Assembly (NCBI GenBank): GCA_021771815.1
Contig: JAETOE010000008.1
Span: 1 to 64,000, forward strand
DNA: 64,000 nucleotides
DNA from: Roseburia hominis
GTDB lineage: Bacteria; Bacillota; Clostridia; Lachnospirales; Lachnospiraceae
Direction of reading: 5' to 3'
The notes under the pieces are model-generated. The model saw only the letters and a program-made list of their open reading frames with translations. It did not search any database and was not told where the DNA came from. This document shows, piece by piece, positions 43,956 to 53,702 of this stretch (position 1 is the stretch's first letter; every line of letters starts with the position of its first letter). Position numbers and translations under genes: made by a program.

Positions 43956-44984
43956 ATGCAAAGATACAAATATCTGGACGTTGCCCGCGGAATCGGACTG
44001 ATGCTCGTCATCATTTCCCACAGCAGCGGACTTAGTTCCTATCTGATCAACTTTTATATACCGTTGTTTTTCGTGCTCTCGGGCTATGTCTATAAGCCGG
44101 GGAGGAGTTATGCAGAGAACGTTTCGCGCAAGGCGAAGCGTCTCCTCATCCCGTACTTTGGCTACAGTGCGCTGCTCTTTGCGTTCTATGCACTGACGGG
44201 GCGGAGCGCAGAGGAGATGAAGCTTTCGCTTTTTGGAATCTTTTATTCGCGGTTCTGCCTTTATCCGGCGGCAGCGGAGGAGAATGTATATCTGTTTACC
44301 ATTGCAAACGGGGCGATGTGGTATCTGACTGCGTTTTTCGTAGCGGGTCTTTTGTATCATCTCGTGGTGGACCGCTGTTTAAAGAGCCGTGGTTTTCTCG
44401 TGGGATGTCTGGTACTCCTTGCGGTGGTCACGATGGCGTTTAGCTTTCTTCCGGTGCTTCTGCCGTGGAGTATCGACTTGATCGGCGCAGGCGTTTTCTT
44501 CATGCTGGCGGGAACGATGCTCGGCAGGGCGCGGTTCTTTGAGAAAAGGTGGAACGTTCCGCTGATTCTTGGGGTGCTTGCCGGCTATGTTGTGTTAAGT
44601 ACGGTAAATCCCGGCATCAATATGTCGCTGCGCGAGTACGGTGCATACGGGGCGCTCAGTGTGCCGCTCTTCCTTGCAATCGGGATTGGCGGTTCGATGC
44701 TGTGCATATGGCTCGGAAAGTTGATCGAGACGCTTGCGGCAGGGCGTGCGCTCGCCTACATCGGGCAGCACACGATTCTTCTGCTGTCGCTGCATATCTT
44801 CGGACTGGAAATGTTCGAGCGGATCGCAGGCAGATTCATGGACCCGCATGCGCTTACGGGCGCAGGATTTGCGGCGTATCATGCGGTGCGCGTCATTGTC
44901 GTGGTGTGCGGTCTGCTTATTTTGGGAAAACTGATCGATCTTGTCAAAGTAAAGATCGGCAGCGGCATGAAGAAGGAAGCGTAG
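43956..44984 (+). CDS. Acyltransferase-3 family membrane protein
   Basis: This 342-residue protein has about ten membrane helices and the acyltransferase-3 opening RYKYLDVARGIGLMLVIISH with the active-site His, then FFVLSGYVY. It probably O-acetylates the surface glycan. It is more distant from the pair at 34554 and 45063 than those are from each other. It lies between asnB and a second acyltransferase. Confidence 0.85.
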   Translation: MQRYKYLDVARGIGLMLVIISHSSGLSSYLINFYIPLFFVLSGYVYKPGRSYAENVSRKAKRLLIPYFGYSALLFAFYALTGRSAEEMKLSLFGIFYSRFCLYPAAAEENVYLFTIANGAMWYLTAFFVAGLLYHLVVDRCLKSRGFLVGCLVLLAVVTMAFSFLPVLLPWSIDLIGAGVFFMLAGTMLGRARFFEKRWNVPLILGVLAGYVVLSTVNPGINMSLREYGAYGALSVPLFLAIGIGGSMLCIWLGKLIETLAAGRALAYIGQHTILLLSLHIFGLEMFERIAGRFMDPHALTGAGFAAYHAVRVIVVVCGLLILGKLIDLVKVKIGSGMKKEA

Positions 44985-45062
44985 AGAAGGAAGTATGGGG
45001 AGAGGAAGCGCAGGAAAGGAAAAGTCTGAAAGCGTGTCCTGAAAGAGAAAGGTGTTATTGAA

Positions 45063-46112
45063 ATGGAACATATGGTACAGGTGGAGAAAAGAGAGCGCAA
45101 TTCCAGTATTGAGCTGCTTCGCATTGCGGCGCTTCTTGTGATTTTCTGGATGCATGGCTCGGGCAACGCGACGGATAATGAGACGGGAATCTGTCTTAGC
45201 ATTTTTGCGGAGACAATCGGAAATATGGGCGTTTCCTGCTTTATTTTGATTACCGGATATTTCGGGCTTCGCCTGGATGTAAAGAAGCTGATAAAGCTTG
45301 ATCTGATGCTGGTATTTTATTGCTGGATCGGACTCTTTTTTCAGCAGTTCTGGGGAGCGGATCTCGGGATGGAGACGCAGCTTACCTATATTTTCCCGGT
45401 CATCGGAAAGCGTTCCTGGTATTTTACCTGCTATTTTGTGCTGGCGTTTTTGAGCCCGTTTTTAAATGAAATGATTGAGAAAATCGGAAGGATGCGCTTA
45501 AAACAGCTTATCATAACGATGCTTGTCATATTCTCCGGCGTGACGACGGTGTGCTTTTTTGATTTCATGGATGACGGAGGAAAGGGCATCGCCCACATGA
45601 TCATGCTCTACCTCATCGGACGCTATATCGGTCTGTACTGGCAGGATAAGAAGCCAAAGACGGGAAAACTGGCGGGAATTTTTGCAGCGACGCTTTTCGT
45701 AAACTTTGGATTGAACCTTGCGCTTTACTTTGTGACGGGAAGCGTGCAGAACCGTTTTGCAAGAGACTGCACGCTCTTTACGATTACCGAGGCGGTGTGC
45801 GCGTTCCTGATATTCCGGAATTTCCACTTTGAAAATAAGCTTGTGAATGCCGTCGCAAAGCACGTTCCGGCAATCTTTATCATGGAGTGGACGATTCGCG
45901 GTATCACCTGGCATTATGTGATTCCTTATCTCGAGTGGGTAGACCGCACCTGGTATGTACCGCTGATGTTCGCCATCGGAGCGCTGCTCATCGTGGTCGG
46001 GACCGTCATCGACTGTCTGCGTATTCTGCTTCTCGGATGGCTTGAAAATCTTCTTGGCGACCGTATTTATGCCGCTGGCTGCGCCGTAAAGCGGAAGTTT
46101 ATAAAGGCGTGA
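45063..46112 (+). CDS. Acyltransferase-3 family membrane protein
   Basis: This 349-residue multi-helix membrane protein has ERNSSIELLRIAALLVIFWMH and LITGYFGLRLDVKKLIKLDL, which closely parallel the minus-strand acyltransferase at 34554. It probably acetylates a different position of the same glycan. The stop is followed four bases later by the convergent AraC gene. Confidence 0.86.
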   Translation: MEHMVQVEKRERNSSIELLRIAALLVIFWMHGSGNATDNETGICLSIFAETIGNMGVSCFILITGYFGLRLDVKKLIKLDLMLVFYCWIGLFFQQFWGADLGMETQLTYIFPVIGKRSWYFTCYFVLAFLSPFLNEMIEKIGRMRLKQLIITMLVIFSGVTTVCFFDFMDDGGKGIAHMIMLYLIGRYIGLYWQDKKPKTGKLAGIFAATLFVNFGLNLALYFVTGSVQNRFARDCTLFTITEAVCAFLIFRNFHFENKLVNAVAKHVPAIFIMEWTIRGITWHYVIPYLEWVDRTWYVPLMFAIGALLIVVGTVIDCLRILLLGWLENLLGDRIYAAGCAVKRKFIKA

Positions 46113-46115
46113 CGG

Positions 46116-47051
46116 CTACCAGCGTTTCCGGTATTCCGAGGCGGTGCAGCCCTCGATTTTTTTGAAAACTTTATTAAAATAACTTGCGTCACCAATGCCG
46201 CAGAGCCCTGCAATGTCCTCGATGGAGGAATTGCTGTAACGGAGAAGCTCTTTGGCGTTGGTGATTTTTTTGGAAAGAATGTACTGGATGATCGTTGTTC
46301 CGAATTCTTTTTTAAATTCTCGGGAAAGATAATATTTGCTGATATAAAATTGCTCGGCTAGCCCGTCTAAGGAAATATCCTCCGTGTAATGCTCGTCGAG
46401 ATAATGTACGATGTCTCTTAGCTTGTCGCTTAAAGCGGAAGCGGTAGCGTTCGTCTCTGTGGATTCCGTGCAGATCAGTGTAAGAATATTCATGATCTGC
46501 TGGGCGGTCAGAAGGTCGGCGTCGTCTGCTTTCTCTTCGTGGTAATGGATAACAGACCATATGGCGGAGGAAAGCTCGGCAAAATGTGCGGAACGAAAAT
46601 GAAAGTTGTGCTGCTCGCGGAAAAGCGTGTAGTAGGCGTCGGTCTGTGGTCCGTAGAAATGAAGCCATAAAAGCTCCCACGGCTCGTCCTCGCTGCTGAT
46701 ATGCGTGTACTCGTTCGTGCAGTCTAAAAAGAAGCAGTCGCCTGCGGATGCGTGAACGGTGAGCAGAGCGGTTTCCTCTGCGGGTGCGGTTTTGGTGCGC
46801 GCCCGCTCTGCGCCTCCCATTCTTGCGGCAGGATCGCGGTAGGACACTTCCCCGCTGCCCGAGAGCACGAGCAGGAACAGGTAGGACTGTAGTCCGTTTC
46901 TGCGGCTTAGATGTGGCTTTAAGCTCTTTAGGTAGCCTGCTTCCTGGATGTAGAAAAGATGCTCGCGCGTAAAAGGAGAGGGCGTGTTGATGACGCGCCT
47001 TGTGCTTGTGACTTCTGAAGTTTTGTATTTTTCGAAAAAAAAGTCTTTCAT
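46116..47051 (-). CDS. AraC-family regulator with cupin-type sensing domain
   Basis: This 311-residue regulator has an N-terminal cupin-like ligand domain (about 40-130; YLFLLVLSGSGEV, AGDCFFLDCTNEYTH) and a C-terminal pair of helix-turn-helix motifs (about 210-311), with DISLDGLAEQFYISKYYLSREFKKEFG and a final GCTASEYRKRW. It diverges from gmd and so is the obvious candidate controller of the GDP-fucose genes. A sugar ligand is likely from the family but not shown. Confidence 0.87.
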   Translation of the reverse strand: MKDFFFEKYKTSEVTSTRRVINTPSPFTREHLFYIQEAGYLKSLKPHLSRRNGLQSYLFLLVLSGSGEVSYRDPAARMGGAERARTKTAPAEETALLTVHASAGDCFFLDCTNEYTHISSEDEPWELLWLHFYGPQTDAYYTLFREQHNFHFRSAHFAELSSAIWSVIHYHEEKADDADLLTAQQIMNILTLICTESTETNATASALSDKLRDIVHYLDEHYTEDISLDGLAEQFYISKYYLSREFKKEFGTTIIQYILSKKITNAKELLRYSNSSIEDIAGLCGIGDASYFNKVFKKIEGCTASEYRKRW

Positions 47052-47070
47052 ATAGCTATATTCTCCTAAT

Positions 47071-47150
47071 CAAAATGCCGCAGGGCATTTTGGCGCCGAA
47101 GTGCGCATAGAACGCCAACGGCGATTGCCATGAACGAAGTTCGTGGCAAT
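47071..47150. repeat. Two strong hairpins in the AraC-gmd spacer
   Basis: CAAAATGCC-GCAG-GGCATTTTG spans 47071-47092. ATTGCCATGAAC-GAA-GTTCGTGGCAAT spans 47124-47150 with one mismatch. Both lack a T-run in the direction of gmd, so they may be operators or REP-like elements. Confidence 0.55.
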
Positions 47151-47179
47151 ATATTACTATTTTTCGGCAATATATTCAA

Positions 47180-47208
47180 TTACAAAATCGCAGAAATTGA
47201 ATTATACT
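47180..47208 (+). promoter_or_regulatory. Promoter of the GDP-fucose genes
   Basis: TTACAA (47180-47185), a 17-bp spacer and TATACT (47203-47208) precede gmd by 64 bp. Confidence 0.65.
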
Positions 47209-47272
47209 AGACAACGGCTTTGAATCTGAGTGTTAGCAAAATAATTATAAAACAAAGAAAAAGGAGATAAGA

Positions 47273-48307
47273 ATGAGTAAAACAGCATTAATTACAGGCG
47301 TAACAGGACAGGACGGAAGTTATCTGGCAGAGCTTTTGCTGGAGAAAGGCTACGATGTGCACGGTATGGTGCGCCGTTCCTCCACGGAGAAGAGAGAGCG
47401 CATCGATCATCTGATGGACAACCCCAATTTCCATTTGCATTACGGGGATCTTGCGGATTCCATGAGTCTTGTGAAGCTTATCGGAACAGTAAGACCGGAT
47501 GAGATCTACAACCTTGCAGCGCAGTCCCATGTACAGGTCAGCTTCGATGTGCCGGAGTATACAGCCGACGTAGTTGCAACAGGCGTACTCCGGGTGCTGG
47601 AGGCAGTGCGTGTCTGCGGTCTTGAGAAGACCTGCCGCATATATCAGGCGTCCACTTCCGAGTTATTCGGAAAGGTCGAGGAGGTTCCGCAGAGAGAGAC
47701 GACGCCGTTCCATCCGTACAGTCCATATGCGGTTGCGAAGCAGTATGGCTTCTGGATCGTGAAGGAGTACCGCGAGGCCTACAATATGTTCTGCTGCTCA
47801 GGTATCTTATTCAATCACGAGTCTGAACGCCGCGGCGAGACGTTTGTTACCAGAAAGATTTCTCTTGCGGCAGCGAGAATTGCACAGGGCAAGCAGGACA
47901 AGCTGTATCTCGGTAATTTGTCTTCACTGCGCGACTGGGGGTATGCAAGGGATTACGTGGAGTGCATGTGGCTGATCTTACAGCATGACACACCGGAGGA
48001 TTTCGTGATTGCGACCGGAGAGCAGCATTCCGTAAGGGAGTTCTGTGAATATGCATTCCGTGAGGCAGGCATTGAACTTGAGTTCAAGGGAGAGGGAATG
48101 GACGAGGTAGGCATCGACAAGGCGACCGGAAAGGTTGTCATTGAGGTATCGCCGGAGTTCTACCGCCCGACCGATGTTGTTAATCTCTGGGGCGATCCGA
48201 CCAAGGCAAAGACGGAACTTGGCTGGAATCCGACGAAGACGAGCTTTGAAGAATTGGTAAAGCTCATGGTAAGACATGATATGAAGCTTGTGGAGAAAGA
48301 AAACTAG
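47273..48307 (+). CDS. gmd: GDP-mannose 4,6-dehydratase
   Basis: This 344-residue short-chain dehydrogenase makes GDP-4-keto-6-deoxymannose from GDP-mannose, the first step to GDP-L-fucose. It has the NADP motif [11 protein letters not shown] (8-18), the STSELFG block, catalytic Tyr152 and Lys156 in YAVAK, and [22 protein letters not shown] precedes the ATG. It leads the gmd-fcl-manC operon, whose gaps are 91 bp and 43 bp. Confidence 0.95.
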   Translation: MSKTALITGVTGQDGSYLAELLLEKGYDVHGMVRRSSTEKRERIDHLMDNPNFHLHYGDLADSMSLVKLIGTVRPDEIYNLAAQSHVQVSFDVPEYTADVVATGVLRVLEAVRVCGLEKTCRIYQASTSELFGKVEEVPQRETTPFHPYSPYAVAKQYGFWIVKEYREAYNMFCCSGILFNHESERRGETFVTRKISLAAARIAQGKQDKLYLGNLSSLRDWGYARDYVECMWLILQHDTPEDFVIATGEQHSVREFCEYAFREAGIELEFKGEGMDEVGIDKATGKVVIEVSPEFYRPTDVVNLWGDPTKAKTELGWNPTKTSFEELVKLMVRHDMKLVEKEN

Positions 48308-48398
48308 TAACTGTTTGTTCAGGACAGATACGAAAATGAAGAGTTTGTGCGCCGCGAGATGAGAGCGGCGCTGTGAAATAGGAAGGAAGTATGCAATC

Positions 48399-49343
48399 AT
48401 GATGGAGAAAGAAGCGAAAATATATGTGGCAGGGCACAGAGGAATGGTAGGCTCTGCGATTATTCGTCAGTTGGAGAAGGAAGGTTATCACAATATCATC
48501 ACGAGAACGCATAAGGAGCTGAACCTCTGCCGTCAGGACGAGGTGGAGAAGTTCTTTGCCGAGGAGAAGCCGGATTATGTGTTTCTTGCCGCTGCAAAGG
48601 TGGGCGGAATCATGGCGAACAACGATGCGCTTGCGGATTTCATGTATGAGAACATGGTGCTTGAGATGAATGTCATCCATGAGGCGTGGAAGAACGGCTG
48701 TAAGAAGCTGATGTTCCTCGGCTCTTCCTGTATCTACCCGCGCATGGCGCCGCAGCCGATGAAGGAAAGCTGTCTTCTGACAAGTGAGCTCGAGAAGACG
48801 AACGAGGCGTATGCGCTCGCGAAGATCAGCGGTCTTAAGTACTGTGAGTTCTTAAACAGACAGTATGGAACGGACTATATTTCCGTGATGCCGACGAACC
48901 TTTACGGTCCGAACGACAATTATCACCCTGAACACAGCCATGTACTTCCGGCGCTTATCAGACGTTTCCACGAGGCGAAGGTATCCGGCGCGAAGGAAGT
49001 GACCTGTTGGGGAACGGGTGCGCCGTTGCGAGAGTTCTTGTATGTGGATGATCTGGCGGACGCTTGTGTGTTTCTGATGAATAACTACAGCGGAAATGAG
49101 ACGGTAAATCTCGGAACGGGCAAGGAGCTTACCATCAAGGAGCTTGCCGAGCTTGTAGCGGATGTCATCGGCTATGAGGGTGAGATCAAGTGGGACGCCA
49201 CAAAGCCGGACGGAACACCGAGAAAGCTTCTCGATGTGAGCAAGCTTGAGAACCTTGGATGGAAATATAAGACAGAACTGCGCGACGGTATCGGTCTTGC
49301 ATATGAGGACTTTTTGAACAACCCGATGCGTGCGGAGCGCTAA
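48399..49343 (+). CDS. fcl: GDP-L-fucose synthase
   Basis: This 314-residue epimerase-reductase completes GDP-L-fucose. It has [10 protein letters not shown] near the start, [25 protein letters not shown], the YALAK active-site pair, and [21 protein letters not shown]. The order matches Fcl/WcaG of E. coli. It sits between gmd and manC. The 91-bp gap before it contains TTCAGGACAGAT, shared with 41890. Confidence 0.95.
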   Translation: MMEKEAKIYVAGHRGMVGSAIIRQLEKEGYHNIITRTHKELNLCRQDEVEKFFAEEKPDYVFLAAAKVGGIMANNDALADFMYENMVLEMNVIHEAWKNGCKKLMFLGSSCIYPRMAPQPMKESCLLTSELEKTNEAYALAKISGLKYCEFLNRQYGTDYISVMPTNLYGPNDNYHPEHSHVLPALIRRFHEAKVSGAKEVTCWGTGAPLREFLYVDDLADACVFLMNNYSGNETVNLGTGKELTIKELAELVADVIGYEGEIKWDATKPDGTPRKLLDVSKLENLGWKYKTELRDGIGLAYEDFLNNPMRAER

Positions 49344-49386
49344 AAGAGAGAAATATCCTGGGAGATGACGGAAAAGGAGGAGAGAT

Positions 49387-50724
49387 ATGTATATTGTATT
49401 ATTGTCAGGAGGTTCGGGAAAACGCTTATGGCCGCTGTCAAACGACCTCTGCTCCAAGCAGTATATCAAGCTGATGAACCATGACGCGGATGAATCGGAC
49501 GAGAAATGTTCGATGCTTCAGCGCGTCTTCGGACAGCTTAAGACAGCAGGACTTTCGGAGAATACCATCGTCTGTGCGAGCAGCGCGCAGGTAGAACTGA
49601 TCGAGAGCCAGCTAAACGGTGCGGCGGAGGTCGCGGTGGAGCCGATGCGCCGCGATACATTCCCGGCGGTCATGCTCTCCTGCGCCTACCTTTTGTCTAA
49701 GAAGGGCGCCAGACCGGACGATGTGGTTGCATTCCTTCCGGTCGATCCGTACACGACAGGGGAGTTCTTTACGCGCATCAAGTGTCTGGGCGCGCATATC
49801 GCATCCATGGAACAGACGATCGGGCTGTTGGGCGGCGTGCCGACGTATCCGTCGACCAAGTATGGTTATATCGTTCCAAAGAAGGGAGACGGGGAGCTGC
49901 TTGAGGTGGAGGGCTTCCGTGAAAAGCCGGATGAAGCTACGGCGGAGAAGCTTGTGGCGGACGGCGCTCTCTGGAACTGCGGCGTGTTCTGTTTTAAACT
50001 TTCCATGGCGGAGGGATGGCTCGGCAAGTATGGCATCGGCACGGATTATGACCAGATGGTCGCAGATTACGAGAAGCTTCCCAAGAAGAGCTTTGATTAC
50101 GAGGTGTTAGAGCACTGGGAGCGCATCGCGGCGATTCGTTATGATGATGTCTGGAAGGATCTTGGCACATGGAATACGCTCACGGAGGAGATGAAGGAGA
50201 ACAGCATCGGGGATGTGACATGGGACGATACCTGTGAGAACAGCCACGCCATCAATGTGCTTGGCGTGCCTATGGTCGTCATGGGGGCGAAGAACATGGT
50301 CATTGCGGCGTCCCACGACGGTATTCTGATTGCGGACAAGCATCAGAGCTCTTACATCAAGGATTGCCTTACACATATTGGGGACGCCTCACGTTATGAA
50401 GAGCGCCGCTGGGGAACGATTAAGACCATCGACAACGATGAGGATGACGGCATCAAGAGCGTGACACAGCGCATTAAGGTGGTTTCCGGCAAAACGATGC
50501 CGTACCACAGACATGAGAAGCACACCGAAACGATTACCGTGCTTTCCGGGATGGGCAAGTTGATTCTGGAAGGAACGGAAGTGGATCTTCTTGCAGGCTC
50601 AACGGTCAGCATAGCGGCGGGAAAAGCGCACGCGATCCGGGCGCTTGGTTCGGATCTCCGTCTGATCGAGGTGAGCATCGGAGATACGGACGAGGATCAA
50701 ATTGCCATACAGGAGCAGATGTAA
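49387..50724 (+). CDS. manC: Mannose-1-phosphate guanylyltransferase, cupin-fused
   Basis: This 445-residue enzyme makes GDP-mannose from mannose-1-phosphate and GTP. The nucleotidyltransferase has LSGGSGKRLWPLS (6-18), FLPVDPY and FREKPD. The C-terminal cupin part of type II enzymes carries MPYHRHEKHTETITVLSGMG. It may or may not also isomerise fructose-6-phosphate; no separate manA is in the window. It supplies substrate to gmd. Confidence 0.9.
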   Translation: MYIVLLSGGSGKRLWPLSNDLCSKQYIKLMNHDADESDEKCSMLQRVFGQLKTAGLSENTIVCASSAQVELIESQLNGAAEVAVEPMRRDTFPAVMLSCAYLLSKKGARPDDVVAFLPVDPYTTGEFFTRIKCLGAHIASMEQTIGLLGGVPTYPSTKYGYIVPKKGDGELLEVEGFREKPDEATAEKLVADGALWNCGVFCFKLSMAEGWLGKYGIGTDYDQMVADYEKLPKKSFDYEVLEHWERIAAIRYDDVWKDLGTWNTLTEEMKENSIGDVTWDDTCENSHAINVLGVPMVVMGAKNMVIAASHDGILIADKHQSSYIKDCLTHIGDASRYEERRWGTIKTIDNDEDDGIKSVTQRIKVVSGKTMPYHRHEKHTETITVLSGMGKLILEGTEVDLLAGSTVSIAAGKAHAIRALGSDLRLIEVSIGDTDEDQIAIQEQM

Positions 50725-50934
50725 ATTCCGGGAAAAAGGGAAGAAATCTACAAAAATAAAAAAATATGCATAAATTATTGAGAAAGTATAGATTTGTGTG
50801 CAAAATTAAGATATAATACTTCCGATAGCTTTCTTCGTTGTACAGAAAGACGGGAATTATGGTACTGCATTTGTAAGAAAAAGAATATTGTGCAGGAAAT
50901 AATTGCAAAGAATAAGAAAAAATGATAAAGTCAT

Positions 50935-50944
50935 TACGTACGTA
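50935..50944. promoter_or_regulatory. TACGTACGTA palindrome before the BlaI-like gene
   Basis: A perfect 10-bp palindrome lies 35 bp before the BlaI-like start. It could be its own operator, since BlaI/MecI proteins bind TACA-TGTA-like dyads and repress themselves. A TATAAT-like box lies further upstream near 50812-50817. Confidence 0.35.
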
Positions 50945-50979
50945 GAAAAAGTATGCGGGCGTAGGAAGGAGAACGATTT

Positions 50980-51351
50980 ATGGTTACCAACGATATTTCA
51001 ACATGTGAAAGACTCGTTATGAAGGTCATCTGGGATTCTGCGGAAGAGTTGGCACTACAGGAGATTATGGACGGAGTGAATAAGGAGAACGACAAGAACT
51101 GGAAGCCGCAGACTGTTTCCACTTTTTTGTCCAGACTGGTGAAGAAGGGATTCTTAAGTATGTACCGCAAAGGCAGATACTGCTACTATCAGCCGCTTGT
51201 CAGCAAAGATTCTTTCTGGCGCGCAACAATGAATGAGAACGCGAGATTTTTTGCCAAGAACGATATGGGTGAGCTGGCATGCTACTTGTGCGACACCGTC
51301 CTTGAGAAGAAGGACATTGAGAAACTTAAGAAAAAGTTAGAAGAGATGTAA
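50980..51351 (+). CDS. BlaI/MecI-family transcriptional repressor
   Basis: This 123-residue repressor has the BlaI winged helix (CERLVMKVIWDSAEELALQEI, PQTVSTFLSRLVKKGFL, then YRKGRYCYYQPLVS) and a C-terminal helical dimerisation part. In relatives a BlaR/MecR sensor protease relieves repression, but none is adjacent. The neighbours are manC and a convergent MBL lipoprotein, so its target is unclear. Confidence 0.88.
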   Translation: MVTNDISTCERLVMKVIWDSAEELALQEIMDGVNKENDKNWKPQTVSTFLSRLVKKGFLSMYRKGRYCYYQPLVSKDSFWRATMNENARFFAKNDMGELACYLCDTVLEKKDIEKLKKKLEEM

Positions 51352-51356
51352 ACAGC

Positions 51357-52280
51357 CTACTTTAGGGTGACTGTGTTTGGGGCGGTACTGAAATCCAGTA
51401 CCGTCTTTTTCTGTTCCAGAAAGCGGTCTTTTAAAATGCTCGCGGGAAAATCCGGATTCTCCGTGATTTCCGCGGGAGCGTCGATGAACAGGACGGATGC
51501 GCCGGTCTGCTCGTAAAAGGCGTCCAAAAAAGACCAGTTCCCGTGATGACCGGTCTGCACGTAGTCGCAGGAAATGGCATCGCCGCAGGCGGCGAGCAGG
51601 ACGTCGTTCATATCGTATTTGATATCGGAGCAGAACAGAATGCTGCTGTTTGCGCTGCTGAGTTTAAAGAGAAGAGAGGCGTTGTTCTGATAATCCTTCT
51701 CGTCTCCTACGGTGTTTAAAACGGTATCGTCATAGGCGTTGTATACAGATAGTGTCAGACCGCAGAGCGAAAGCTCATCGCCGCGCTTAAGGTGAGTCAC
51801 GTTTCCGGCGTCTTTCGTGAGCGCATAGTAAGTCTCCATCACGGTAATGTCGTCATAAGGCTCGCCGACAGACTCGATAAAATCATAATCAAAGCCGTTA
51901 TCGTAGATGGCTTCGATGGTGATACCACGAGGATCGGCGTAGATGGCGTTGAACGCTCCGGCGTGATCGCGGTGTGGATGTGAGATAATCCAGGCATCGA
52001 CATGATTTCCGTGATCTGCGATTGCGCCCCGCACGGCGTCGGCATTGTCCGCCCAGCCGCCGTCTATGATGATGAGGGTATCGTCATTCGAAATCGTATA
52101 GAACGTGCCCTGCGCACCGGTAGCGTCGGAATATTGGGTGACAATATATTCGGTTGCGGGATCGGGTGTATATCCGGTGGAATCCATGGAATTCCTTTTT
52201 GCGGCAGACAAGGTAAAAAGGGTGATTATAATAAGAAAAGCCGCAAGGATTGCGGCGGAGATCAAACGGTTCGTTCGCAT
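51357..52280 (-). CDS. Exported metallo-beta-lactamase-fold (ComEC-like) hydrolase
   Basis: This 307-residue protein has a membrane anchor or uncleaved signal (about 5-28; AAILAAFLIIITLFTLSAA) and an MBL-fold domain like the ComEC competence nuclease domain: IDGGWADNADAV, ISHPHRDHAGAF (HxHxDH), FCSDIKYD and QTGHHGNWSF. It acts outside the membrane. ATG 52280 is chosen for its AAGGAAA ribosome site. It converges with the BlaI gene and diverges from ugd. It is related in fold to the hydrolase at 15587, but that one has no signal. Confidence 0.83.
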   Translation of the reverse strand: MRTNRLISAAILAAFLIIITLFTLSAAKRNSMDSTGYTPDPATEYIVTQYSDATGAQGTFYTISNDDTLIIIDGGWADNADAVRGAIADHGNHVDAWIISHPHRDHAGAFNAIYADPRGITIEAIYDNGFDYDFIESVGEPYDDITVMETYYALTKDAGNVTHLKRGDELSLCGLTLSVYNAYDDTVLNTVGDEKDYQNNASLLFKLSSANSSILFCSDIKYDMNDVLLAACGDAISCDYVQTGHHGNWSFLDAFYEQTGASVLFIDAPAEITENPDFPASILKDRFLEQKKTVLDFSTAPNTVTLK

Positions 52281-52364
52281 TGTCGTTTCCTTCCATAATA
52301 GCATTAAAATCTTATATCAGCTATACCTTATCAAAAAAGTGCCCAAATGTAAACTCCCTAAAAC

Positions 52365-52393
52365 TTGACGGAAATCGTTTGAATTGATATAGT
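52365..52393 (+). promoter_or_regulatory. Promoter of the UDP-glucose dehydrogenase gene
   Basis: TTGACG (52365-52370), 17 bp and TATAGT (52388-52393), 104 bp before the ATG. The leader carries a short TTTTGC-TCC-GCAAAA hairpin just before the ribosome site. Confidence 0.75.
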
Positions 52394-52496
52394 GTAGAAT
52401 GGAATAATTATAGAAGCATAGGAGAAAAACAAGGGAGGAAAATCCTCTGCTCGTCAGAACACTCGCATTTTGCTCCGCAAAACAAGGAGGATTATA

Positions 52497-53681
52497 ATGA
52501 AAATCGCAATTGCCGGAACAGGCTATGTAGGACTTTCGAATGCTATTTTGCTGGCACAGCACCACGAGGTGCATACAGTTGATTTAATAGAAGAAAAAGT
52601 AAATATGATCAATCGGGGCAAATCGCCGTTGGTAGACAAAGAAATCGAGGAATACCTTGCGGGAGGAAAACTGAATCTCACCGCGACGACGGACGGGGAG
52701 GCGGCTTACCGCGACGCGGAATATGTCATCATCTCCACGCCGACGAATTACGACGAGAAGAAGAACTATTTTGACACATCCTCCGTTGAGGCGGTCATCG
52801 AATTAGTGCAGAAGGTGAACCCGTCTGCGATCATGGTCATTAAGTCGACGATTCCGGTCGGCTACACAGAGTCGGTCAGCAGGAAATACCGCACGGACCA
52901 GATCCTGTTCTCACCGGAGTTTTTGAGGGAGGGACAGGCGTTAAAGGATAATCTCTACCCGTCGAGAATCATTGTCGGATGTCCGGCAGGCAATGAGAAG
53001 ATGAAGGCGGCGGCGGAGACATTTGCACATCTTCTGCAGGAGGGCGCAATCAAGCAGGATATACCGACACTGATTACGAATCTCACGGAGGCGGAAGCGG
53101 TCAAGCTGTTTGCGAACACGTATCTCGCGCTTCGGGTTTCTTTCTTCAATGAGCTTGATACGTTTGCGGAGATGAAGGGATTGGATGCGAAGCAGATTAT
53201 CGAGGGAATCGGACTTGACCCGCGTATCGGAACACACTATAATAATCCGTCCTTTGGCTACGGCGGCTACTGTCTGCCGAAGGACACGAAGCAGCTTCTG
53301 GCGAATTATAACAATGTTCCCAACAATATTATGGAAGCGATCGTCGAAGCGAATAAGACAAGAAAGGATTTCATCGCGGAGCAGATTTTGGATCGCGAAC
53401 CAAAGACCGTGGGCGTTTATCGTCTTGCGATGAAGGCAAATTCAGATAATTACAGACAGAGTTCAATTCTCGGCGTTATGGAACGGCTGCGGGCAAAGGG
53501 AGTTTCTATTGTGATCTTCGATCCGAGCCTTAAGTCGGAAGTGTTTGACGGAATGGCAGTTATAAATAACTTTGAGGATTTCTGCCGTAAGAGCGACGTG
53601 ATCGTCGCGAACCGCATGGATGATATGCTTTCCGCGGTAAAGGAGAAGGTATACACCAGAGATATTTATTTCCGGGATTAG
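52497..53681 (+). CDS. ugd: UDP-glucose/UDP-sugar 6-dehydrogenase
   Basis: This 394-residue NAD-dependent enzyme oxidises a UDP-hexose to the uronic acid. It has the N-terminal GTGYVGLS (6-13), [25 protein letters not shown] and catalytic Cys259 in [14 protein letters not shown]. It is the usual length for Ugd. AAGGAGG precedes ATG 52497; the upstream in-frame codon at 52470 is not favoured. It provides glucuronic acid-type units to the polymer. Confidence 0.9.
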   Translation: MKIAIAGTGYVGLSNAILLAQHHEVHTVDLIEEKVNMINRGKSPLVDKEIEEYLAGGKLNLTATTDGEAAYRDAEYVIISTPTNYDEKKNYFDTSSVEAVIELVQKVNPSAIMVIKSTIPVGYTESVSRKYRTDQILFSPEFLREGQALKDNLYPSRIIVGCPAGNEKMKAAAETFAHLLQEGAIKQDIPTLITNLTEAEAVKLFANTYLALRVSFFNELDTFAEMKGLDAKQIIEGIGLDPRIGTHYNNPSFGYGGYCLPKDTKQLLANYNNVPNNIMEAIVEANKTRKDFIAEQILDREPKTVGVYRLAMKANSDNYRQSSILGVMERLRAKGVSIVIFDPSLKSEVFDGMAVINNFEDFCRKSDVIVANRMDDMLSAVKEKVYTRDIYFRD

Positions 53682-53702
53682 TGCGGTAAGAGAGGGCAGA
53701 GC

